Shown here piece after piece: positions 56,745 through 64,000 of a stretch of DNA of 64,000 nt. The stretch lies in NCBI GenBank assembly GCA_034231615.1, contig CM067317.1, positions 43,037,531-43,101,530 of the forward strand. Reading direction: 5' to 3'. Positions within the stretch are counted from its first letter, which is position 1. Each line of letters starts with the position of its first letter. A model generated the notes under the pieces. It was not told the DNA's origin, searched no databases, and saw only the letters and a program-made list of their open reading frames with translations. This stretch comes from Meghimatium bilineatum (Eukaryota > Mollusca > Gastropoda > Stylommatophora > Philomycidae). Position numbers and translations under genes: made by a program.

Positions 56745-57740
56745 TGATCATCATTAAGTGCCGTCTCCGCAACGAAGGTTAGCTGCAACAGATCTCCAAC
56801 ATCCCCTGTTTCTTGTTTTGGTGGTGCACTCTGCTAGACTGTAACCTGTCCATCTTGTGATGCTACTCTCCCACTTGTATCTCTGTCTACCTCTTGCTCG
56901 CTTTCTTTTGACTTTACCCTCAAGTAAGGTCTTCAATAAGGTCTTTTAATGTGTCCAAAATATTTTATTTGCCTGATATTTATTTCTCTTAGTAATTCTT
57001 TCTCTATATTAAGTGTTTTTAGCACCTCTTTATCAGTTTTCTTCTCTTTCCATGATGTTCTCCCTATTCTCCTATATACTACATCTCAAAGGCATCAATA
57101 CTAATTGTTTATTTAGTGTCCCTGTTTCTGATCCATACATTAATATAGAATAAATGTAGCATTTTATAATTTCTCATTTTTAACTTGTTTGTAATTTGTT
57201 TAGATGTTACTATTTTCCTCATGTCATTGAAGTTACTTTTGGCTATTCCTATTCTCCTTTTAACTTGTGTTTCACATCTGACATCATTTGTGACTATGTG
57301 TCCAAGATATTGATAATGTTTTACTTGTTGTAGTTTCTCTCTATGTATGTTTATGTTTAGCTCTTGTTCTTCTGTGTCTTTGCTGATTATCGTGGTTGTT
57401 TTTTTTAAATATTTATATCCATTCCATATTCATTACTCGATTTATTGACTTGATCTATTAATCTTTGTAGTTCATGTTCACTTTCTGCTAAAAGAACAGT
57501 GTCATCTGCATATCTCAGGTCGTTTATTATTTTCCCAGTGATCTTGGGTCCTGGCATTTCTTCTATATTTTTAAAGATATTCTCTGTGTAAATATTAAAT
57601 AGGCTTGGTGATAAAATGCAGCCTTGTCTTACTCCTCTTCTTATTTCTATGTATGGCGAGTAGCTGTTTGTACATCTTATTGATGCAGTCTGTTTCCAGT
57701 ATATATTTCTAATCAGTCTTATTAGAATATGATCCATCTC
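56745..57740 (-). mobile_element. LINE relic with intact RT palm segment
   Basis: Reverse frame 57405-57737 encodes MDHILIRLIRNIYWKQTASI, RRGVRQGCILSPSLFNIYTE (RT motif) and KIINDLRYADDTVLLAES (YADD catalytic box), followed by QRLIDQVNKSSNEYGMDINI. Downstream pieces give VQHYQYLGHIVTND and GIAKSNFNDMRK. The end is KRKRARGRQRYKWESSITRW at 56860. Stops lie between the palm and the C-terminus. It is the clearest RT active site in the window. Confidence 0.88.
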
Positions 57741-57818
57741 AGATTGCTAGTAAAGTAGAGTTCCTCTTTATCACACCTGTCAGGTATAACAGGTAATACA
57801 TAGTTAGGCCCGTAAGTA

Positions 57819-57962
57819 GTAAAGTAACCCATAGCATTTATTAATGCCGTAGGGGTGTGAGATGTTAGCGATCTCACATTTCACAGGCTCTGCAAATGAG
57901 GGCGGTAGCCATCTCCTCTCCCTCGCAGTCTTTACTTCCCGGATTAAGCTGGTACCCATTTA
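57819..57962 (-). repeat. tRNA-SINE family 1, 5'-truncated
   Basis: The reverse copy keeps the tail and body (taaagtaacccatagcattt to cccggattaagctggtaccc) but joins at 57963 to a different SINE's central region instead of its own tRNA head. Confidence 0.85.
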
Positions 57963-58165
57963 CATTGACCAATGGCATAACTGGGAATAGAGTAGTCAGT
58001 ATCAAGGTCACCGCCTTTAGTTTTCCAGAAAATCTGGTACCAATTTCTTAGTCTGAGTCAACCTAGGATCCATCGGTGATTTAAATAAGATATTCTGGAA
58101 ATTGAACCATGGATCACTCGAATAGGAAGTCATTGCACTAACAACTGAGCTACTACTATTTGCTG
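57963..58165 (-). repeat. Second tRNA-SINE type joined to SINE 1 tail
   Basis: The reverse strand reads agtagctcagttgttagtgc (A box), ccatggttcaatttccagaa (B box), then ggatcctaggttgactcaga and ggtaccagattttctggaaa. The last part parallels the central gtcgacccag and ggtaccggattaatccgg of SINE 1, suggesting a shared core domain with a different tRNA head. Confidence 0.7.
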
Positions 58166-58194
58166 CATTAAAATCATCACTTATAAATGAAAGC

Positions 58195-58610
58195 ATAGAT
58201 TGCTAGTGTTAACCACATCTCCATTGCCTCTAATTTCCCACTTTCTAGTTTGTTTATTGTCCAAGACTCTCACCCATATGTTAGTATAGGGGTTATATAG
58301 CACTGCAGAACTCTCTTTCTCACCTCTAATGACAAGGTCATATTACACAATATATTTTTCATTTTTCTGAATGTTGTTTTTGCCTGTCCTATTCTGCTTC
58401 TTATTTCTATTGAACTTCTTCCATCTGCTGTAATCAATGTACCTAAATATTTGAATTGGTGGATCTGTTTTAATACTATATCATTAACTTTGATCTTGCA
58501 AGGTGTGTTATTTTGTTTCTTTGAAATAACCATTACTTCTGTTTTCTTGATATTTAGGAAGAGGCTTTTCTCTTGACTTTCTGTGACTACTACATTAATG
58601 TAGAGATTAA
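58195..58610 (-). mobile_element. LINE relic, thumb region
   Basis: The reverse strand encodes MVISKKQNN, then IHQFKYLGTLITADGRSSIE, RSRIGQAKTTFRKMKNIL, RKRVLQCYITPILTYG and, past a stop, ESWTINKL. Open for 87 codons. Confidence 0.82.
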
Positions 58611-58639
58611 TATCGCTCTGTAACTTTGCCGTAGATACT

Positions 58640-58872
58640 TATGGGGAGGGGTTACCTAAATTCAATTTAAAAAAGGTCATCTGTACTTGTTCGTGTATCA
58701 TATCTAGCATTTCATGAAAAATTGGATGACCTTTTTATGTACAATCGCTTGGGGGTTGGGGTTTAACCTTTGGCCCACCTTTTGACCAAGTCCCTAGTAC
58801 TTAAAGTAGTGTTCCGATTTGCTAAAGGGAAAGGGGGAATTGAACACCCCACCCCTCACACCCGAATCTTCG
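58640..58872. mobile_element. Family E MITE-like relic
   Basis: ggggaggggttacctaaatt, agtccctagtacttaaagta and gaattgaacaccccacccct. Confidence 0.5.
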
Positions 58873-59079
58873 TGACTGCTATGGAATAACCATTTCCTTA
58901 GCTACAATGAATAAAACTGAAAAATTAAATTGAAGAACAAGACTCCAACTCGGTTAGTCAAACTGGCAACTATACTAGCTTGAAAGACACAACTATTACT
59001 ACTTCGGGCAATGAGATACCCCAAAAACGCACCTTTTTGTAATTTGATGAATTCGCATTTATGAAATGTGTTCGTTATA

Positions 59080-59285
59080 TGTCTAAATGTCGTCAGTTAT
59101 ACAGTTCTGCTGGTTCGCGGAGATCATCATTATAAAATGACGCACCTGACTTTTCTTGCGATTTCCGTTGGTCACTTTGTCAATACTTTGTATCAACAGA
59201 CAAATGAAAATCACGGAAGCAGTATCATTAGAAGAATGATTCCCGATTTAGCCCACATGACAACTATATTCTAGATGGTCACGTC
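59080..59285 (+). repeat. Dispersed repeat I, copy 2
   Basis: Partner of 2095-2400: tctgctggttcgcggagatc, aaaatgacgcacctgacttt and ccgttggtcactttgtcaat. It lies about 440 bp before exon 2. Confidence 0.5.
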
Positions 59286-59517
59286 TGCGCCATGTTCACT
59301 AGGTGTGTCACGAAAGGAATTTACATAAATATGAAATTCTTGTGTTAACTCTATCCATATTTTATAGCTGGGGACAAACATGAGTTCAGATAATTTGCTA
59401 AAATTGCATATTTGTCAGTGTTGCCAAGCTGTTAAATGTTGTATCTCTTATTAAACCCAGGTTGAATTTCAAATTGGGCGTCTCAGGTTCAATAGTGACT
59501 CTAATATTCTAAGTTTT

Positions 59518-59680
59518 ACACGAATTTCTCATAGCTTACTCGATATGAATACATTACCGAACAAAATGACACTTATTTTCTTTCATTACTAACTAATACA
59601 TTACCAAACAAAAATGACACTTATTTTCTTTCATTACTAATACATTACCGAATAAAATGACACTTATTTTTTTTTCATTA
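59518..59680 (+). repeat. Tandem repeat of about 44 bp, 3 units, next to the exon 2 acceptor
   Basis: atacattaccgaacaaaatg, acacttattttctttcatta, three times. It ends about 40 bp before the exon 2 acceptor and lies over the likely branch-point region. Confidence 0.9.
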
Positions 59681-59722
59681 TCTATGTTTGTGTTTGCTTT
59701 TACTGTTTTTATTATTCCTCAG

Positions 59723-59852
59723 CGCGTGTGACGATGAAGTAACAGGGACAAGGGTTGCGCTAAAGAAACTCGCCAGACCGTTTCACACGGAGATTTTCGC
59801 CAAGAGGGCGTACAGAGAAATTCGTATGTTACGTCATTTTCGACACGAAAAC
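59723..59852 (+). CDS. p38 MAP kinase, exon 2 (catalytic Lys and helix C)
   Basis: Second coding exon of the p38 kinase, 130 bases, entered in phase 2 and left in phase 0. It encodes residues 45-88. VALKKL carries the ATP-anchoring lysine (residue 59 in this numbering), and RAYREIRML is helix C with the partner glutamate (residue 77). It ends with RHEN, matching the KHEN at this place in p38 kinases. The acceptor is a T-rich tract ending in cctcag, and the donor is gtaagt at 59853. Downstream parts (hinge, HRD and DFG motifs, the TGY activation loop, docking groove) are not in the window, so whether the kinase is intact and which p38 paralogue it is cannot be judged. A minisatellite starts 48 bases past the donor. 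A JNK or ERK identity is less likely because KKL-RPF and the N-terminal FY--EL block are p38-like. Confidence 0.93.
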
Positions 59853-59900
59853 GTAAGTAGAATATGTTTTAAATTATGATTTGAAAAGCTCAGCATTCTC

Positions 59901-60106
59901 TCTAGAATCGTTATGCGCCTCACTTCTGACACTGTAATCTCTAGAATTGTTATGCGCCTCACTTCTGACACTGTAATCTCTAGAATCGTTATGCGCCTCA
60001 CTTCTGACACTGTAATCTCTAGAATCGTTATGCGCCTCACTTCTGACACTGTAATCTCTAGAATCGTTATACGCCTCACTTCTGACACTGTAATCTCTAG
60101 AATCCT
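59901..60106 (+). repeat. 37-bp minisatellite after the exon 2 donor
   Basis: Unit tctagaatcgttatgcgcct, cacttctgacactgtaa, five and a half near-perfect copies starting 48 bp after the donor. Confidence 0.96.
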
Positions 60107-60129
60107 TATACACTTTATGAGGTGTTAGA

Positions 60130-61480
60130 CACTTGCTTGACTGTGTGCCAATAATGTTGTTTCATCAGCATATCTTTGTTCTGGCATCTCGTGATCTCCG
60201 ATGTTGAGTGGGTCGAAGTTATGTTTCTGTTGGTCATTTCTTACATTCCTCATTCTGTTCTCTGCATAAATGTTGACGAGATATGGTGACATGACACATC
60301 CTTGTCTGACTCATTTTTCCACGCCGAACCAATAAGATGTGTCACTATTTACTCCCATGACTGCTTGTTGGTCTTGATATAATATGTTTATGAGGTGGAT
60401 TAGGTGTAACGGGAAACCCATGCCCTTCATGATATTACAAAGTGTTTTATGGTGTACAAAATCGAATGCTTTGTTGGTTTAGTCAATAATGCATGTGTAG
60501 ATGTCGACATTAAACTCTCTGCATTTCTCTATGATTTTTCTCATATAGAAAATATGGTCTCTGGTGCCTCTGCCCTGTCTAAAACCTGCCCGTGCTTGAT
60601 TTAACTCTTCTTCCAGCATGTTTTAGTCTTTTCATGATGATACCAAGTAGTATTTTGCTGGCGTGACTGATCAGTGCAATCAATGGTTCTGTAGCTGGTG
60701 CAAAGTGTTAGATTTCCTTTCTTTTGTAGCGATATGTAGATTTATCGTGTCCATTCCTTGAGCCAAACTTCTCTTTTCCAGATATTGGTGCAGAGTGTGA
60801 TAGATGGTGATTTTTCTCTTCTTAACTGGATCATTTCAACAGTTATATTATAACACCCTGCAGATTTCCCCTCTCTTCCGTTTTTTAATAGCCCATCTGA
60901 CCTCATCTGGATTCATCTGGATTCTGGCTCTATTTCACTGCTATTGTGGGTGTCATTGTCAGTGTTTTTGTGGATTTCCTCACACATTTCCTTATAGTGT
61001 TATTATTTCCATCTTTCTATGATAATTTTGTGTTCTGTTAATTTTTTACCATGTTTGTCTTGAATGATGTTTAGTGCTGGCTTGAAATAGCCTGTTAGAG
61101 TTCTCATATCTTTGAACATACTATCACTTCTTCCTTGTTTGCTCATCTCCTGTATCTTGCTGCAAGTCTCTAGTATATATTTATTTTTGTCCTGTCTTGT
61201 ATTCTTCTTTATTCTCTTGGTGATTTCTTTGTATTTTGTGTGATTTATAGTGTAATTCGTTGTTTTTATTTGTCTTCTTTCTTCAATTAGTTGAGAGTTT
61301 CATCTGAGATATAACCTTTTTTCTTGGTAACTTGTCTGGGTATAAGATTTTGTGCTGTAGAAACAAAAATATCTTTTGCACAATTGGCTAGTTCATCGGG
61401 TGTTAATTCTTCTTGTACAGCCACAAGTATTTCAAATTTGTTGTGAACTTCCATGCTATATTCTGCTGGTATGTTGCTGG
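60130..61480 (-). mobile_element. LINE relic with RT palm and linker
   Basis: Reading leftward on the reverse strand: ASNIPAEYSMEVHNKFEILV, EELTPDELANCAKDIF, RRQIKTT, TKYKEITKRIKKNTRQDKNK, then LISHASKILLGIIMKRL (palm), RTRDHIFYMRKIIEKCREFN and FDFVHHKTLCNIMKGMGFPL. The end is V-QGCVMSPYLVNIYAENRMR and QRYADE, where YADE replaces YADD. Frameshifts and stops throughout. It preserves the upstream linker missing from the other copies. Confidence 0.82.
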
Positions 61481-61504
61481 TGTCAAAGCGGATGGTTCTA
61501 GGAC

Positions 61505-61605
61505 CATCACCACCAGCTCTTACATCATCCCCTCCCCCACCAACATCATCATCACCACCAATACCACGAAGATCATCAGCGCCACCAACATCATCACTAC
61601 AACCA
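61505..61605 (+). repeat. ACC/ATC-rich simple repeat
   Basis: Interrupted accatcaccaccagc-type triplets over about 100 bp. Confidence 0.85.
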
Positions 61606-61814
61606 ACTTATACAAGAACCGTAACTATAACGTGATGAGCTGTTACCAAAACGGGACTTTCCGATCCAAGCTGTATACAACACTAGATCGCTTTAATAAG
61701 TTACAAGCAGACAATACTATTATAATGAGTTTATTGATTAGAAGTCTAGATAGCATAAGATGTGATGGGAGCTGGTATATAGATTTTACATTAAGGGTTC
61801 TCTTATTTTTCACT

Positions 61815-61882
61815 TGTTCATTCTCAAATCCCCGTAGATTTGCAGGATGTAGCCTGGAGAATAGAATCCGTTATGGGTGGGG
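61815..61882 (-). repeat. Family C/B fragment
   Basis: gttcattctcaaatccccgt and gcaggatgtagcctggagaa, matching the tail half of family C in reverse. Confidence 0.6.
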
Positions 61883-61894
61883 GTGACTAGTGAG

Positions 61895-62175
61895 AGTGGG
61901 GCTGTCTTTACATTACATCAATTTTTTTTCAATTTATGACCCCTACCCCCCCCCTCCCCTAAACTTGTCAATAACTGTTAAGAATTCACGTTTAACTATG
62001 TCAAAAAAGTGTATCCTTCCTAAAGTATACGAATATTTTGGCAGAAAATTACCACCTCCAAATTTTTTCTTCACAATTTTTATATTTTATTTTCCAAATT
62101 CAAAACTCTTAATTAGTGTATAAAACACTATTGTTGACGTTGATTTTTTAAAAACCTATCCCCCTTGTCAACAAC
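61895..62175. mobile_element. Family F MITE-like element
   Basis: ggggctgtctttacattaca, a C8 run, tataaaacactattgttgac and gttgattttttaaaaacc. Confidence 0.55.
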
Positions 62176-62203
62176 TGTCCCACTTAGCGTGTGTGTGTGT
62201 GTG

Positions 62204-62385
62204 TCGTGTAACGTATTCTCTCCAGAGCGTTGTCTTCCCAATGAACTCCACGAACCTCTCTCTGTTTTAGGCCATGCGGCTTACATTTTCCAACGACGTA
62301 TTCATGTTATCTTTAATGTTGTCAGTACATCTTCTTCTTGGTCTGCCCCTTTGCCATACTCTGAAGGTTGTCAGAGTGGCGCCCA
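62204..62385 (-). mobile_element. LINE 3' tip next to a (GT)n tract
   Basis: cgtgtaacgtattctctcca, gagcgttgtcttcccaatga and actccacgaacctctctctg closely match 42405-42560. It is preceded at once by gtgtgtgtgtgtgtg (62189-62203). Confidence 0.8.
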
Positions 62386-62404
62386 ATAATTAAACAATAG
62401 TTGA

Positions 62405-62558
62405 ATAGCGTCCCGGTTGTTGTATAGTCCAAAAGGGGAGTAAAGAACAGCAAAACTATTTACTTTGCATGTATGTTATAAGAAGCGACTAAGGAGGTTA
62501 TGGGGTGGAGTTGACTGTTCCATTTCATATAGTATCAAAGTGACCTAGATGTCATGCT
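62405..62558 (+). repeat. Family C element, left part (LINE-interrupted)
   Basis: gcgtcccggttgttgtatag, ggggtggagttgactgttcc and gacctagatgtcatgctgt. It resumes at 62748 with atgctgtatcaggtcacaag, aggcgcagacatcgc and gtaatccgtgacacaact. Confidence 0.65.
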
Positions 62559-62559
62559 G

Positions 62560-62747
62560 TCTATCTACATGACAATTAATTAATATATTGTCATTTCCAC
62601 ACGTGTTGTTAAGTGTCTTTGGCCATTTGGGTCCCGCTGGCAATGGTCAGCCAATGTCTCTTTAAGGGTTTCTTTGATTGTCTCTACCCATCTAATCCTT
62701 GGTCTTCCTCGTGCCTTATAGCCCGATCTTCTGCTATTGTATGAACG
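62560..62747 (-). mobile_element. LINE 3' end nested in a family C element
   Basis: The reverse strand gives RSGYKARGRPRIRWVETIKE, then TLKETLADHCQRDPNGQRH. A short direct repeat, atgctgt, brackets it (about 62552-62558 and 62752-62758). Confidence 0.72.
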
Positions 62748-62850
62748 AAGTTATGCTGTATCAGGTCACAAGGCGCAGACATCGCATAAAATCTGTAATC
62801 CGTGACACAACTAACTCATTTCTCTTGACTACATTCTGTTAATCTGTGAA
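62748..62850 (+). repeat. Family C element, right part
   Basis: Continuation after the LINE insertion. It ends with tgactacattctgttaatct without a visible GAA tail. Confidence 0.6.
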
Positions 62851-62864
62851 TCAACTATTTACAA

Positions 62865-63135
62865 AAATAGACAATATCTCTCAGAGTAATCTATTTTTTT
62901 TTTTTCAATAACTCATGGAGTCAACGATTTACAAAAAATAGACAATAAATCCTGGACTCAACATTTTACAAAAATAGACAATAACTTCTGAATGCAACAA
63001 TTTATAAAACTAGACAATAACTTCTGGATGCAACAATGTATAAAACTAGACAATAACTCCCGGAGTCACAACTCACACAAAAAAATGACAACTGGAGACA
63101 GCGATTTTCTAAACACACAATATCTCATGGAGTCA
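62865..63135 (+). repeat. Degenerate tandem repeat of about 37 bp
   Basis: Units around tttacaaaaatagacaatat and ctc-ggagtcaac. The two most alike are at 62985-63060. A further unit lies at 63548-63590. Confidence 0.8.
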
Positions 63136-63139
63136 CAAA

Positions 63140-63640
63140 TTTACACAAACTGGTGCAGAAACATGCAAGCCTGCGCTCGCGTGCACTACAGACCCTCACA
63201 GGACATAACTATTTCATGTCATTACTGACCAGATTCAATATTGTCATAGCGTTTGTAATGGATGCGATGTAATTTAGATGCCTCTGAAATCGACAAGTAA
63301 TTATAACATACACGCTTGCGTAAGTCGCGTTAGCGATGATCAGTATTATATAGGTTTTTATAAGTCTTGACAACAGTTTCAGGGATGCGGTAAGACTATT
63401 TTAGAAAAATCAATGATAAAAGATTACAAGATATGGAATAAGCATGTGGAAAAAAAGATATTTTGTAAGAAAAGAACACATAGATTTAAGTCAATATATT
63501 TTTGGTTTCCACGTTTGTCAACATGAGGAATTTTCTTCGTCCTCTGTAAATGAACTATTTACAAAAAACAGACAATATCTCCCAGAGTAAACACATTTGG
63601 TGACAATTATTGGTTATAAATATCGTGGATCCTGCATATG
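63140..63640. other. No recognisable feature; no p38 exon 3 seen
   Basis: AT-rich. I looked for a continuation of the kinase (a VIGLLDVF-like exon) here and in 60110-64000 and found none. Confidence 0.45.
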
Positions 63641-63644
63641 CAGC

Positions 63645-64000
63645 GATGTAAAATGCAAAACAGAATTAAAGATAAGCTTGGAGATGGCGTTAACTAACTG
63701 GTATGTCAAGGCTAAATTTAATTTGGAAAAGCAACATCAGTGTTAAAGCAAGAATTCAATTGTAACCCACAAAGTGCTTTCTAGTGTGTTGTATGATTGT
63801 GAGAGTTGGATACTCATTTAGAGGACACTGTCATGGAGATACGACTATAGGCTTTCGAATACAAATGTTAAAGACTAATTCTGCGAATTTCTTATAGAAA
63901 GCATAAGACAAATGCGTACGTAAGAAATAAAACAGAAATATCAACAGGTCCACACAAACTATTGTTTTCAATAGTGAACGATTTTTCTAGTCTCACTCCA
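63645..64000 (+). mobile_element. LINE C-terminal relic running off the right edge
   Basis: Across frames: LARLNLIWKSNISVKARIQL, a degraded VL-YDCESW-type string, GFRIQMLKTN/AFEYKC, and RKHKTNAYVRNK followed by a TEISTGPHKLLFSIVN-like stretch. Same family as 54990-55670. It is cut at 64000. Confidence 0.7.

Larger units (their letters stand above)
17545..59722 (+). other. p38 intron 1, about 42.2 kb
   Basis: The intron is bounded by gtaagt at the 5' end and a pyrimidine-rich tract plus cag at the 3' end, and it joins codon 45 without loss of frame. It holds nested LINE, SINE and MITE-like relics and many tandem arrays, listed individually. No other host exon was recognised on either strand, although an alternative first exon could be missed by eye. 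Confidence 0.85.

Noticed and set aside
59853..64000. p38 exon 3 within the window
   Set aside because: No sequence resembling the next kinase segment was found; it is presumably to the right of 64000.

Overview
This window comes from an animal nuclear genome. It is AT-rich, has almost no protein-coding sequence, is full of decayed retrotransposons, SINEs and MITE-like elements, and carries more than a dozen different minisatellites. The only host gene I can support is a p38-type MAP kinase on the + strand. It appears as two exons, 17411-17544 (start codon, glycine-rich loop) and 59723-59852 (catalytic lysine, helix C). Both have consensus splice sites and the codon phase is intact across a 42-kb intron. 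The rest of the kinase, including the activation loop, lies beyond the right edge. The repeat landscape suggests a protostome, and my best guess is a gastropod mollusc, but this is weak inference and not a species call.

Layout. 1-16.9 kb: upstream DNA with SINE and LINE relics, a 38-bp minisatellite, a 659-bp perfect GATA array and an endonuclease/RT relic of a non-LTR element. 13.0-14.8 kb: a long non-autonomous element split by a LINE insertion that has a clear target-site duplication. 16.9-17.5 kb: putative promoter (TATA-like box, CRE palindrome) and p38 exon 1. 17.5-59.7 kb: intron 1, with nested transposons (SINE in LINE, LINE in non-autonomous element, short element in MITE) and minisatellites with units of 25, 28, 32, 33, 39, 45 and 68 bp. 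59.7-64 kb: exon 2, a 37-bp minisatellite 48 bp after its splice donor, then more LINE relics running off the right edge.

Mobile DNA. Several non-LTR families are present, recognised by RT motifs (GVSQGC, YADD), the thumb-region YG-C-E-SW motif and the C-terminal GHV-R and RGRPR motifs. At least three tRNA-derived SINE groups are visible. A set of non-autonomous elements (about 160 bp to 1.2 kb, called here families B, C and D) share a 3' end, gagcgaacgcagaagaag, although their bodies differ. This set is the best candidate here for something undescribed. DNA-transposon derivatives include a hAT-like MITE with an 8-bp duplication, a pogo/Tigger-like MITE with TA flanks, and two MITE-like groups with C- or G-runs (called E and F). 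Family letters are labels made for this window only. No RNA gene, CRISPR array, viral genome or operon was found. Mobile elements are mostly broken by stops and frameshifts, and I see none that looks autonomous.
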